Origin: Clostridia bacterium
Lineage (GTDB): Bacteria > Bacillota > Clostridia > Oscillospirales > Acutalibacteraceae
Assembly (NCBI GenBank): GCA_017544665.1
Contig: JAFYDS010000240.1
Coordinates: 1 to 41,993 of the forward strand
Length of the DNA stretch: 41,993 nt
Direction of reading: 5' to 3'
Made by a program: the position numbers and the translations under genes. This document shows, piece after piece, positions 1 through 7,557 of the stretch. Within the stretch, counting starts at the first letter, position 1. Each line of letters begins with the position of its first letter. Below the pieces are notes generated by a model, which saw only the letters and a program-made list of their open reading frames with translations, searched no databases and was not told the DNA's origin.

Positions 1-201
1 CCAAGCGAAGAGAGCGACACCTTACGAGCGCAGCGAGTAACAAGGTTCCGGGGCCCCGCCCGAAATCTTTGATTTCGGTAGCGGGTCGGGTTCTTATATT
101 TCTGACCGGACGGGTCGTTGGTTCGAGCAGGGCAGGCGGCGCTATACAGGAGAAAAAAACGCCAACAACACAAAACCCCTTGAGAAATCAAGGGGCTTTA
201 C
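1..201. other. Hairpin-rich intergenic stretch, no gene seen
   Basis: No convincing coding region is seen. The stretch holds a perfect palindrome CGGGGCCCCG (49-58) and a perfect hairpin CGAAATC-TTT-GATTTCG (61-77). A tRNA-like T-loop word TTCGAGC occurs near 122, but its flanking bases do not pair, so no tRNA is called. The compactness resembles the hairpin clusters found elsewhere in this window at 23.97-24.14 kb and 39.10-39.19 kb. Confidence 0.4.
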
Positions 202-206
202 TTGTT
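176..206 (+). terminator. Intrinsic terminator
   Basis: A perfect 8-bp stem CCCCTTGA/TCAAGGGG closes a GAAA tetraloop (176-195) and is followed by a T-rich tract to about 210. It would end transcription of a gene lying upstream of the window. Its T-tract overlaps the -35 box of the next promoter. Confidence 0.7.
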
Positions 207-230
207 TTTTGCCAAAAAGGATGCTATACT
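202..230 (+). promoter_or_regulatory. Sigma-A-type promoter of the HAD phosphatase gene
   Basis: TTGTTT (202-207), a 17-bp spacer and TATACT (225-230) preceded by an extended -10 TGC. It lies 65 bp upstream of the start codon at 295. Confidence 0.6.
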
Positions 231-294
231 ATGGTGACCGACGAAATATCGACGGATTCTGATATATGAAAGCATTTTGAAAGAAGGATCAACC

Positions 295-1434
295 ATGGAA
301 AAAACAACGAAACAACTGAAGATCTGGCGGCTTGTCGCTATCCTCGCCCTTTGCGCCCTGGTGGCGGTCGGTATCCTTTATACTGTCGGACTGGCCGGAA
401 AGCAGGCGGGTCCCGCCTCCGGCGACGGGACCGACGCGCTTTCGCTTTGGAACGACGGCACGGGAGCAAAAGCAAAGCTGATCGATTATGTGCGCGCCGT
501 GACACAAGAGGGCGGCGCGGACTATATCCCCGTGGAGAGCCGCATCGCCGTGTTTGATATGGACGGGACGCTCGCCTGCGAAACCTTCTATACCTATTAC
601 GATACGATGATGTTCATCGAATACTGCCTGCATGATCACCCGGAGCGCGTCTCCGACGAGCTGAAGGCGGTGGCGGCGTCCATTCAGCCGGGGTACGTTG
701 CCGACGAGACGCTTGCAAGAAACTTTGCAAAGGCTTACGCGGGCATGACGGTGGAAGAATTCTATGACTACGTTGTGGAATTCGGGCAGAAGAAGACGGC
801 GAGTTTCAACAATATGCGCTATATCGACAATTTCTATCTCCCGATGGCAGAGCTTGTAAAATACCTTTATGAAAACGACTTCACGATCTACGTGATCAGC
901 GGAACGGAGCGGACGACAACACGGGCGATCGTGGCAAACTCTCCGATCAAAGACTATGTTGCGCCCGAGCACGTGATCGGCACCGATTTTGAGGTGAAGC
1001 AGAAGGGACATGAGGACGAGGCGTCCAATATGAATTTCAAATATGAAAACGGCGACGAACTGGTGCTGACCGGCGGCTTTATCCAAAAGAACCTGAACGG
1101 CAACAAATCCATCTATGTGGAGCGTGAGATCGGACAGCGCCCGGTGCTTGCCTTCGGCAACAGCGGCAGCGACACCAGCATGATGAATTATGCGTTGGAC
1201 AGCAGAAACCCCTACAAGGCGCAGGCGTATATGATTGTCGCCGACGACAGCGGACGGGAATGGGGCACACAGAATTGGGAAGAAAAGTCGGCGGAGTATG
1301 CGGAAAAAGGCTTTATCCCGATCTCCATGAAAGACGATTTCACCGTCATTTACCCCGACGGTATCACAAAGGCAGAACAGCAATACACGCCGGTTGACGC
1401 TGCGTACGAGGCGGAAACGAAGCAGGCGGCGTAA
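295..1434 (+). CDS. Membrane-anchored HAD-superfamily phosphatase
   Basis: A 379-residue protein of the haloacid dehalogenase superfamily (phosphoserine-phosphatase-like). One hydrophobic segment at residues about 13-35 suggests a signal anchor, placing the enzyme outside the membrane. Motif I is FDMDGT (D88 predicted nucleophile, D90 acid/base). Motif II is the Ser/Thr of VISGTE, and motif IV is GNSGSD. The start at 295 is chosen because AAGGA lies 6 nt upstream; an in-frame TTG at 277 lacks such a site. It has its own promoter and is followed by a separately promoted metallophosphoesterase gene. The substrate cannot be told from sequence; acid phosphatase-like activity is the family expectation. 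Confidence 0.8.
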   Translation: MEKTTKQLKIWRLVAILALCALVAVGILYTVGLAGKQAGPASGDGTDALSLWNDGTGAKAKLIDYVRAVTQEGGADYIPVESRIAVFDMDGTLACETFYTYYDTMMFIEYCLHDHPERVSDELKAVAASIQPGYVADETLARNFAKAYAGMTVEEFYDYVVEFGQKKTASFNNMRYIDNFYLPMAELVKYLYENDFTIYVISGTERTTTRAIVANSPIKDYVAPEHVIGTDFEVKQKGHEDEASNMNFKYENGDELVLTGGFIQKNLNGNKSIYVEREIGQRPVLAFGNSGSDTSMMNYALDSRNPYKAQAYMIVADDSGREWGTQNWEEKSAEYAEKGFIPISMKDDFTVIYPDGITKAEQQYTPVDAAYEAETKQAA

Positions 1435-1461
1435 CGGCCTTGCTTTGGCTGCTGTTTGCGC

Positions 1462-1490
1462 TTGACTTTGCGCTGCCGAGGGTGCATAAT
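1462..1490 (+). promoter_or_regulatory. Sigma-A-type promoter of exported metallophosphoesterase
   Basis: TTGACT (1462-1467), 17-bp spacer, CATAAT (1485-1490), 31 bp upstream of the ATG at 1521. Confidence 0.65.
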
Positions 1491-1520
1491 AAGAAGCAAG
1501 AAAACGTGGGAGGTTGTCTT

Positions 1521-2723
1521 ATGAAACATATCCGGAAACTCACAGCGGTTCTGCTGGCGCTTTTGCTTGCCCTTTCCGTTTCGTCCGCTGCGTTTGCCGA
1601 CGATGAACCCGAGAAGTGCCTGCGGTTCAACGCCGACGGCAAGTTCAAGATCATGATCTTCACCGACGCGCACGAGGATGACGAACTGGCGGAATCAACA
1701 AGGGCGCTCATGTGTGAGGCGCTCGACAAGTACGAGCCGGATTTCGTCGTCTTCCTCGGCGACAACACGACCGTCTGGGGCTATGACCGGCAGGTCGCCG
1801 CGATCGACGCGCTCACAAAGCCCACCCGTGACCGCGGGATCCCGTTCGGCATGGTGCACGGCAACCACGACAGCGAATACGGCACGTCAAGAGACGGGAT
1901 CTGCGCAATCTGGGCCTCCTTCGGCTGCATGACCTACGACGCCGACCCGTCGCTGTACGGCTGCGGCAACTGCAATCTGCCGATTTTGTCGTCTGACGGG
2001 GCGAAGACCGCGTTCAACCTCTGGTTCATCGACAGCGGCAGCAACAACACCGATCCCGGCTGTTCCGGCTACGACTATGTCCACCCGGATCAGATCGAAT
2101 GGTACAAGAAGACCGCGCTCGCCCTCAAGGAGCAGAACGGCGGTGAAGTCGTTCCGGCGATCGATTTTCAGCACATCATCATTCCCGAGGTGTATGACGA
2201 GCTTTATCTGGAGCTTCCGCGTTCCTTCGGAAAGCTGACGTTTGAACGGGCGGACAAGGACTATTTCACGGTGCCTGATCTGATGCGCCTGAACGGCTAC
2301 TGGCTGGAGCACCCCTGTCCGCCGGACGTCGAGGACGGTCAGCTGGCGGCGTGGAAGGAGATCGGCGACGTGATCGCCGAGTTTAACGGCCACGACCATA
2401 AGAACACCCTGCAGGTCAACATCGACGGTGTTGACATCGTGAACGTCCCCGCCTGCGGCGAATCGGCCTATCACACCGATTACACGCGCGGCGTGGGCCT
2501 CATCACGCTCGACGAAAAGCACCCGCGGAACTACAAGTATGAGCTGATCCAGATGTATAAACTTGCCCTTGAGAAAGATTCTGGCATCCCCGCGGCGTGC
2601 GGAGAAGAACGGTCGTACTATCAGAAGATCGCGGTCCTCGACTTTGTGCCGCAGGTGTTCTTTGCGGTCTGCCGATTCTTCAACGGCATCGGCGCGAAGC
2701 TCAGCGCAACGCTCGGCAAGTGA
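1521..2723 (+). CDS. Exported calcineurin-like metallophosphoesterase
   Basis: A 400-residue secreted protein with a Sec signal peptide (residues 1-26, ending AAFA). Metallophosphoesterase motifs occur in order: D49-A-H51, G80-D81-N82, G114-N-H-D117, H218 and G290-H-D-H293, so the two-metal site looks intact. The start is the ATG at 1521, preceded by GGGAGG; upstream in-frame codons lack a ribosome binding site and would hide the signal peptide. The last 25 residues (VPQVFFAVCRFF...) form an aromatic, basic, amphipathic tail like those on other exported proteins here. A likely role is phosphate ester or nucleotide hydrolysis outside the membrane; the substrate is unknown. Confidence 0.85.
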   Translation: MKHIRKLTAVLLALLLALSVSSAAFADDEPEKCLRFNADGKFKIMIFTDAHEDDELAESTRALMCEALDKYEPDFVVFLGDNTTVWGYDRQVAAIDALTKPTRDRGIPFGMVHGNHDSEYGTSRDGICAIWASFGCMTYDADPSLYGCGNCNLPILSSDGAKTAFNLWFIDSGSNNTDPGCSGYDYVHPDQIEWYKKTALALKEQNGGEVVPAIDFQHIIIPEVYDELYLELPRSFGKLTFERADKDYFTVPDLMRLNGYWLEHPCPPDVEDGQLAAWKEIGDVIAEFNGHDHKNTLQVNIDGVDIVNVPACGESAYHTDYTRGVGLITLDEKHPRNYKYELIQMYKLALEKDSGIPAACGEERSYYQKIAVLDFVPQVFFAVCRFFNGIGAKLSATLGK

Positions 2724-2740
2724 TACATCTCATGAAACAA

Positions 2741-2773
2741 CAATCGCCGCCCGCAAAAGGCGGCGTTGTGTTT
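2741..2773 (+). terminator. Probable intrinsic terminator
   Basis: CGCCGCC/GGCGGCG stem (2745-2751 with 2759-2765), 7-nt loop, flanked by ACAA/TTGT and a weak T-rich tract. It sits 20 bp after the metallophosphoesterase stop and before the next promoter. Confidence 0.55.
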
Positions 2774-2831
2774 GAATATGACATTTTTGTAAATGATGGT
2801 AAATTCAGAGCGGTTTTCTCGGCGATTTACC

Positions 2832-2860
2832 TTGACAAATCGCTTGGAGAATGGCATAAT
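2832..2860 (+). promoter_or_regulatory. Sigma-A-type promoter of amino-acid ABC operon
   Basis: Consensus TTGACA (2832-2837), 17-bp spacer, CATAAT (2855-2860). About 60 nt of untranslated leader precedes the ATG at 2923. Confidence 0.75.
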
Positions 2861-2922
2861 ATAAACGTGTTTTTAGCGCTTTAGCCTAATAAAACAAATC
2901 TATATCAACGGAGGAAAAACAC

Positions 2923-3690
2923 ATGAAAACCTACAAAAAAGTCGTTGCAATTCTGTTGGCTGTTCTGCTGGTCGCCGCGCTGGCTGCCTGCGGCAACAAG
3001 ACCCCGGAACCGTCGGGCCAGAAGTACATCATCGCTTCCGACAACGCGTTCGCGCCCTTTGAGTATCTGGACACCGATACCAACGAGTATGTCGGTATCG
3101 ACATGGATATTTTGGCAGCAATCGCCGAGGATCAGGGCTTTGAGTATGAAGTTCAGAACGTCGGTTTCGACGCCGCGCTGAACCAGGTCCAGTCCGGTCA
3201 GGCGGACGGCGTGATCGCCGGTATGACCATCACCGACGAGCGCAAGCTGACCTTCGATTTCTCCGAAGGGTATTTTGACGCCGGTCAGATCCTGGTCGTC
3301 CCCGCCGACAGCACGATCGAAAGCCTGGAAGATCTGAGAGGCACCAACGTTGCCGTCAAGATCAGCACCCAGGGCGCCGACTATGCGCAGTCCATCGCTG
3401 AGGAATACGGCTTCACGGTCACCACGTATGAAGATTCCCCGACCATGTATCAGGCCGTCGTTCAGGGCACAAACTCCGCCTGCTTCGAAGACGATCCGGT
3501 TGCCCGTTTCTCCATCCAGACCCAGGCGCTTGCGCTGAAGGTCGTCGGCGACGTCATCAACGCGAAACCCTACGGCTTTGCCACGAAGCTGGGTGAGAAT
3601 GCGGACCTGGTCGCGATGTTCAACGCCGGTCTTGCCAACATCAAGGCCAACGGCGTCTATGACACCATCCTTGCCAAATACGGTTATTGA
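2923..3690 (+). CDS. Amino-acid ABC transporter, substrate-binding lipoprotein
   Basis: A 255-residue family 3 solute-binding protein. The signal peptide ends in a lipobox (LAAC, Cys23), so the protein is a lipoprotein on the outer face of the membrane. The mature part opens with the typical beta-strand and FAPFEY motif, followed by GIDMDI. Both are family features for polar amino acid binding. Start ATG 2923 has GGAGG 9 nt upstream. It is the first gene of an operon with a permease and an ATPase. A strong hairpin after its stop codon could make this mRNA segment more stable than the rest. The ligand (Gln, Cys/cystine, His, Arg or another) is not decidable. Confidence 0.9.
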   Translation: MKTYKKVVAILLAVLLVAALAACGNKTPEPSGQKYIIASDNAFAPFEYLDTDTNEYVGIDMDILAAIAEDQGFEYEVQNVGFDAALNQVQSGQADGVIAGMTITDERKLTFDFSEGYFDAGQILVVPADSTIESLEDLRGTNVAVKISTQGADYAQSIAEEYGFTVTTYEDSPTMYQAVVQGTNSACFEDDPVARFSIQTQALALKVVGDVINAKPYGFATKLGENADLVAMFNAGLANIKANGVYDTILAKYGY

Positions 3691-3710
3691 TTCGTTAACA
3701 CACGTTGTTT

Positions 3711-3737
3711 GCAGGAACGCCCTTTCGGCGTTCCTGC
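3711..3737 (+). promoter_or_regulatory. Intercistronic hairpin in ABC operon (mRNA stabiliser or partial terminator)
   Basis: A perfect 11-bp stem GCAGGAACGCC/GGCGTTCCTGC with a 5-nt loop lies between the binding-protein and permease genes. No U-tract follows, so full termination is unlikely. Such hairpins commonly protect the upstream binding-protein message and so raise its level over the membrane subunits. Confidence 0.7.
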
Positions 3738-3816
3738 CATTTCAGAAGTAAAATCAGGTCGGTATGGCCCGGCGTTCGGGTCGTACCGGCTGTCAAAATG
3801 AAAGTCAGGGTACAGC

Positions 3817-4518
3817 ATGGATTTTGCGCGAATGTTTGAAAAAGCCACTCCGCTGATTTTGGCGGGCTTTTGGCTGACCATCCGAATATCGATCGTTTCT
3901 CTTTGCCTGGGTATGGTCCTGGGCTTGATTACGTGTCTGTTCCGGTTGTCCAACCTTCGCGTCATGCGCTTTCTGGCCGGCGTCTATATCTGGATCATCC
4001 GCGGCACGCCCATGCTGGTGCAGGCGTTGATCATCCACTTCGGTATTCCGCAGGTGGTCAACCTGATTTTGCGCGCCATGGCGGACGGCGGCGATTTCCA
4101 GAAGTTCACGTTCACCGCGTTCGCGTCCGGCGTCATCACGCTGACGCTCAACGCCGGCGCCTATCTGTCCGAGATCTTCCGCGGCGGCATTCAGGCGGTC
4201 CCCGTCGGGCAGAGCGAAGCGGCGAGAAGTCTCGGTATGACCGGTTTCGGCACCATGATGAAGATCGTGCTGCCGCAGGCGTTCAAGATCGTCATCCCGT
4301 CGCTGGTCAATCAGTTCATCATCACCATCAAGGATACGTCCATCCTCTCCATCATCGGGCTGGCGGAGCTGGTCAACAAGGCCAAGGTTTACGTCGGTTC
4401 CACCTATCAGTACATGGAGACGTATCTGTTCGTTGCGGTTTGCTACCTCGTGTTTACCTCGCTGCTGATGCTGCTGTCGCGGTTTGTGGAAAAGAAGCTG
4501 AAATACGCGAAGAAGTAG
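3817..4518 (+). CDS. Amino-acid ABC transporter permease (HisM/GlnP type)
   Basis: A 233-residue inner-membrane permease with about five hydrophobic segments. The amino-terminal TPLILAGFWLTI and RGTPMLVQ motifs are typical of polar amino acid permeases. The EAA loop (EAARSLGM... through LPQA, residues about 134-154) docks the ATPase. Start ATG 3817 follows AGGG about 7 nt upstream. One permease gene is present, so a homodimer is expected. It lies between the binding-protein and ATPase genes in one operon, 42 bp before the latter. Confidence 0.9.
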   Translation: MDFARMFEKATPLILAGFWLTIRISIVSLCLGMVLGLITCLFRLSNLRVMRFLAGVYIWIIRGTPMLVQALIIHFGIPQVVNLILRAMADGGDFQKFTFTAFASGVITLTLNAGAYLSEIFRGGIQAVPVGQSEAARSLGMTGFGTMMKIVLPQAFKIVIPSLVNQFIITIKDTSILSIIGLAELVNKAKVYVGSTYQYMETYLFVAVCYLVFTSLLMLLSRFVEKKLKYAKK

Positions 4519-4560
4519 CGGCACGGCCGCAGGGAATCTTTCGGAGAGGACGGTTTTGTT

Positions 4561-5331
4561 ATGAGTGAAGAACGCGCGGCGGTCGTTTCCGCCGATCCAA
4601 ACGAAAAAAAGATCATTATTTCGCATCTGAAAAAGTGTTTCGGGGACCACGAAGTGCTCACCGATATCAATCTGGAGGTCACCAACGGCGAGGTGGTCTG
4701 CATCATCGGGCCGTCCGGCAGCGGCAAATCCACGCTGCTGCGGTGCATCAACCGGCTGGAAAACCCCACCGCCGGCACGATCATCGTGGACGGCAACGAT
4801 ATCACCGATAAAAAGGCGAATATCAATAAGATCAGAGAGAACATCGGCATGGTGTTTCAGCAGTTCAATCTGTTCCATAACCATACCGTTTTGAAAAATA
4901 TTACGCTCGCGCCGATCGACCGAAAAAAATATACGCGGCAGCAGGCGCACGACCGCGCGACCGAATTGCTGGAGCGCGTCGGTCTTTCGGAAAAAGCCGC
5001 GTCCTATCCCGGCGAGCTTTCCGGCGGACAGCAGCAGCGCGTCGCCATCGCGCGGGCGCTGGCGATGAACCCCGACATCATGCTCTTTGACGAGCCGACC
5101 TCAGCTCTGGACCCCGAAATGGTGGGCGAGGTGCTTGCCGTTATGAAGGAACTGGCGGCGGAGGGTATGACCATGGTGGTCGTGACGCACGAAATGGGCT
5201 TTGCCCGCGAGGTCTCCGACCGGGTCATCTTTATGGCGGACGGCGTGATCGTCGAGGAAGGACCGCCCGATCAAGTGTTCGATGCGCCGCAGGAACCGCG
5301 GACGAAGGACTTTTTGAACTGTGTGTTGTAA
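4561..5331 (+). CDS. Amino-acid ABC transporter ATP-binding protein (GlnQ type)
   Basis: A 256-residue ATPase with Walker [10 protein letters not shown] (50-58), Q-loop region VFQQFNLF (98-105), signature LSGGQQQR (153-160), Walker B MLFDEP (D177, E178) and switch His210 in VVVTHEMG. All key residues are present. It powers uptake with the adjacent permease and lipoprotein. The short charged extension before the ABC core (residues 1-16) is slightly longer than usual but still follows a good GGAGAGGA ribosome site. An intrinsic terminator follows within 20 bp. Confidence 0.93.
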   Translation: MSEERAAVVSADPNEKKIIISHLKKCFGDHEVLTDINLEVTNGEVVCIIGPSGSGKSTLLRCINRLENPTAGTIIVDGNDITDKKANINKIRENIGMVFQQFNLFHNHTVLKNITLAPIDRKKYTRQQAHDRATELLERVGLSEKAASYPGELSGGQQQRVAIARALAMNPDIMLFDEPTSALDPEMVGEVLAVMKELAAEGMTMVVVTHEMGFAREVSDRVIFMADGVIVEEGPPDQVFDAPQEPRTKDFLNCVL

Positions 5332-5348
5332 GAAACGTGAATATAAAG

Positions 5349-5383
5349 CAGCCTGCGGAGGATGTCCGTCAGGCTGTTTTTTT
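5349..5383 (+). terminator. Intrinsic terminator of ABC operon
   Basis: Stem AGCCTGCGGA with TCCG(T)CAGGCT, one bulged T, 5-nt loop, followed by seven T residues (5377-5383). Confidence 0.85.
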
Positions 5384-5434
5384 GAAGATACAGCGAACCG
5401 GCAGACGGGAAAGACAAAGCGGCGAACGCCCCTC

Positions 5435-5463
5435 TTGTATTCTTGTTCGATTTGTGCTATAAT
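5435..5463 (+). promoter_or_regulatory. Strong sigma-A-type promoter of a small peptide gene
   Basis: TTGTAT (5435-5440), exact 17-bp spacer, perfect TATAAT (5458-5463). It lies 30 bp upstream of the 29-codon reading frame at 5494 and uses the same hexamers as the fucI promoter. Confidence 0.75.
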
Positions 5464-5493
5464 ATAATTACCCTAAATACAGGAGGCATTATC

Positions 5494-5583
5494 ATGGACG
5501 ATATCAAAACCTTTTTTGACGGTATGGCAGACGTGATCTCTTCGTTCTTTGTCAGCATTCTGTTCTTCTTTTTCAACAGATAA
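5494..5583 (+). CDS. 29-residue hydrophobic peptide, probable small membrane protein
   Basis: A reading frame of 29 codons encodes an acidic start (MDDIKTFFDGMADV) and a strongly hydrophobic end (ISSFFVSILFFFFNR). Support for translation is contextual: AGGAGG lies 8 nt before the ATG, a near-consensus promoter sits 30 bp upstream, and a hairpin terminator follows about 70 bp after the stop. It is an isolated one-gene transcript between the ABC operon and a metallophosphoesterase gene. The end would form one short membrane or interfacial helix. No toxin partner or antisense RNA was recognised. Function unknown; alternatives are a leader peptide or a membrane-associated regulator or toxin. Confidence 0.55.
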   Translation: MDDIKTFFDGMADVISSFFVSILFFFFNR

Positions 5584-5649
5584 AAGACGGACGCGAACAG
5601 GAACTGAGAACCGCACAGAAATATCAGCAGCATGAAGATGAAAAGACGG

Positions 5650-5676
5650 GACCGCCGCGCGCGGTTCTGTTTTTTT
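5650..5676 (+). terminator. Intrinsic terminator of small peptide transcript
   Basis: Local stem ACCGC/GCGGT (5651-5655 with 5661-5665) with a CGCGC loop, extended by a longer-range AGAACCGC/GCGGTTCT pairing (5607-5614), followed by G and seven T residues. Confidence 0.65.
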
Positions 5677-5721
5677 CTTTACAAAACAGAATTATGAAAT
5701 ATTAAGCTTTCTGAACAGCGC

Positions 5722-5750
5722 TTTACAAACCCCGGCTTTTTGGCTAAAAT
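5722..5750 (+). promoter_or_regulatory. Sigma-A-type promoter of second metallophosphoesterase
   Basis: TTTACA (5722-5727), 17-bp spacer, TAAAAT (5745-5750), 77 bp upstream of the start at 5828. Confidence 0.55.
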
Positions 5751-5827
5751 CAAAACGGTGATCCGGGACGGCGGGTCGGTTCGAAGGAGCCGGCGGCGCG
5801 CTTCGGATACGGAAAGGTGGGTTTGCT

Positions 5828-6967
5828 GTGTATACGTGGAATATGATCGTGAACGTCATTGTGTCTGCCATTATGGTCATCGAGGCGGTGTTTGCACTTC
5901 CGTTTCAAAGCGCGGTGTTCTTTATCGACAACGAAGCGTCGGTGTTCGAAAGCGGCGACGGAATGTACACCGTGATCTGGTCAACGTCTTTGCCGGGGAC
6001 GGGGTGTGTGACGTACACCTATGAGGGCGAAGAGTATATCGTCAAGGATCTGCAGAACTCCGCGGTCCGTACGGAGGACACGGTCCACAGCGTCCGGATC
6101 CCGAAGGCGCACCTCGACCATAATACCTACACCTACGCGTCGCAGCAGATCGGCACGAGACGCGCGTACGTCGCCGTCAAGGGGCGGACCGTCACGTCAA
6201 AGCCGGTCGCGTTCCAGGGCTACGCCGGGCAGGAGACGATCCACGCGCTGGTGCTGTCGGATATCCACGAGAACCCCGTCAACGCGCAGAAGGCGGTGGA
6301 CAACTTCGACGCGGCGCCCGATCTGCTGGTCCTGAACGGGGACCTCGTCAGCTATATGACGTCAGAGCTGAAATTCAAGCAGGTCCTTTCCTATGCCCAT
6401 CAGTTCTCCGGCGGCAGTATTCCGGTCATCTATACGCGTGGCAACCACGAAAACCGCGGCACCTACGGACCCAAGGCGGTCGATATCTTCAAGACGTCGA
6501 CGCGCGGACAGTATTTCACCTGCAGCTACGGACCGATCTCGCTGCTCTGTCTGGACACCGGCGAAGACAAGTCGGACGACGACTGGACCTACAGCGGGCT
6601 GGTGGACTCGACGACTTATGTCGCGCAGGAGACCGAATGGCTGAAGACCCTGACGCCCGACGAGGACGCCGCGTACCGGGTCGGGATCGCGCACATGCCG
6701 AACCTCAACAACCGCTACGGCAACAACTGGATCCCGCTGCTGACCGATCTGAAGATCGACCTGTTCGTCGCGGGCCACAAGCACCGCGTGAACTTTGAAT
6801 ATCAGCGGCAGCGCGCCCCGTTCTATCAGATGCTCGACGGCGGAAAAACGAACGACGACGGCTTCGTCGCGACCATGCTCACCTTCGGCGGCGGGAAGAT
6901 CAAAGCGACTTGCTACGACGACCAGAAGAACTTTGTGGGCGAACACACCTATGAGATCAAACGGTGA
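5828..6967 (+). CDS. Exported metallophosphoesterase with N-terminal beta-sandwich region
   Basis: A 379-residue protein. Residues about 6-26 form a signal peptide or anchor. Residues 30-130 look like a fibronectin-type beta domain, as in purple-acid-phosphatase relatives. Residues 140-320 hold the metallophosphoesterase core: D145-I-H147, G171-D172, G205-N-H-E208, H289 and G316-H-K-H319. All metal ligands are present. The GTG at 5828 is chosen because AAGGTGG precedes it; an ATG at 5843 is possible. It is monocistronic with its own promoter and terminator. It shares the fold but little sequence with the one at 1521, so it is not a recent duplicate. Substrate unknown. Confidence 0.83.
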   Translation: MYTWNMIVNVIVSAIMVIEAVFALPFQSAVFFIDNEASVFESGDGMYTVIWSTSLPGTGCVTYTYEGEEYIVKDLQNSAVRTEDTVHSVRIPKAHLDHNTYTYASQQIGTRRAYVAVKGRTVTSKPVAFQGYAGQETIHALVLSDIHENPVNAQKAVDNFDAAPDLLVLNGDLVSYMTSELKFKQVLSYAHQFSGGSIPVIYTRGNHENRGTYGPKAVDIFKTSTRGQYFTCSYGPISLLCLDTGEDKSDDDWTYSGLVDSTTYVAQETEWLKTLTPDEDAAYRVGIAHMPNLNNRYGNNWIPLLTDLKIDLFVAGHKHRVNFEYQRQRAPFYQMLDGGKTNDDGFVATMLTFGGGKIKATCYDDQKNFVGEHTYEIKR

Positions 6968-6993
6968 CCGTTCGCCGCGCGCGGACGGACCGG

Positions 6994-7027
6994 AAAGAGG
7001 CGGGAAGCACCTGTCTCTTTTTTCTTT
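6994..7027 (+). terminator. Intrinsic terminator
   Basis: An 11-bp stem (6994-7004 with 7010-7020, two G-T wobbles, loop AAGCA) followed by a T-rich tract. It ends the metallophosphoesterase message before the sugar operon promoter. Confidence 0.65.
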
Positions 7028-7046
7028 TCCAAAATCGCGCGATATA

Positions 7047-7075
7047 TAGACTTTGGATCGCGTTTGTGATATGAT
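7047..7075 (+). promoter_or_regulatory. Candidate promoter of the sugar-oxidation operon
   Basis: TAGACT (7047-7052), 17-bp spacer, TATGAT (7070-7075). The -35 box is weak, which would fit an activated or regulated promoter. No clear operator palindrome was recognised between it and the ATG at 7132. Confidence 0.45.
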
Positions 7076-7131
7076 ACATACATCGGGTTCCCGCGTTCTG
7101 AAACCGGCGGGAACGACACGGGAGGTCCGCT

Positions 7132-7557
7132 ATGCTGAAAAACATCCCCAAACTTTTATCGCCCGCGCTGCTGAAGGTCCTTTGCGAAATGGGACACGGC
7201 GACGAGATCGTGATCGGCGACGGAAATTTCCCCGCCGCGGCGAACGCGAAACGGCTGATCCGCGCCGACGGGATCGGCGCCTGCGAGATGCTCGACGCCG
7301 TGCTGCAGGTCTTTCCGCTGGACCAGTACGACGCGAACAACTTCGTGCTGATGCAAAAATGCGAGGGAGACGCCGCCGACACGAGCATCTGGAACGACTA
7401 CGAAGCCATTCTGCATCGCTATGAGCCGGACGCGACCGTCTCGTTCGAAGAGCGGTTCGCCTATTACGACCGGGCGAAGAAGGCCTACGCGATCATCGCG
7501 ACGGGCGAAGAAAAGCAGTATGCCAATATCATTTTGAAGAAAGGCTGCGTGTTGTGA
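7132..7557 (+). CDS. fucU: L-fucose mutarotase (FucU/RbsD family)
   Basis: A 141-residue RbsD/FucU-family protein. These enzymes interconvert alpha and beta anomers of L-fucose (FucU) or ribose (RbsD). The opening MLKNIPKLLSPALLKVLCEMGHGD and the following DGNFP are hallmark FucU features, with H22 and D30 as family catalytic-site residues. The length matches FucU (about 140). Start ATG 7132 has GGGAGG 6 nt upstream. It is the first gene of a six-gene operon and its stop codon shares one base with the next start. With fucI 8 kb downstream, L-fucose is the likely substrate, though a related 6-deoxysugar or galactose-type sugar cannot be excluded. Confidence 0.85.
   Translation: MLKNIPKLLSPALLKVLCEMGHGDEIVIGDGNFPAAANAKRLIRADGIGACEMLDAVLQVFPLDQYDANNFVLMQKCEGDAADTSIWNDYEAILHRYEPDATVSFEERFAYYDRAKKAYAIIATGEEKQYANIILKKGCVL

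Noticed and set aside
100-160. Possible tRNA 3-prime half (GGTTCGAGC near 120)
   Set aside because: The T-stem does not pair, no acceptor or anticodon arm is found, and no CCA end follows.
69-269. 66-codon frame before the HAD gene
   Set aside because: It runs through a terminator hairpin and a promoter, lacks a clear ribosome site, and its composition is not protein-like.
289-1383. Long minus-strand frame opposite the HAD phosphatase (and similar long antisense frames at 3805, 7842, 9800, 10918, 16110, 20412, 22599 and 31225)
   Set aside because: They mirror well-recognised genes, are His/Arg/Val rich, and have no ribosome sites; high GC produces such shadows.
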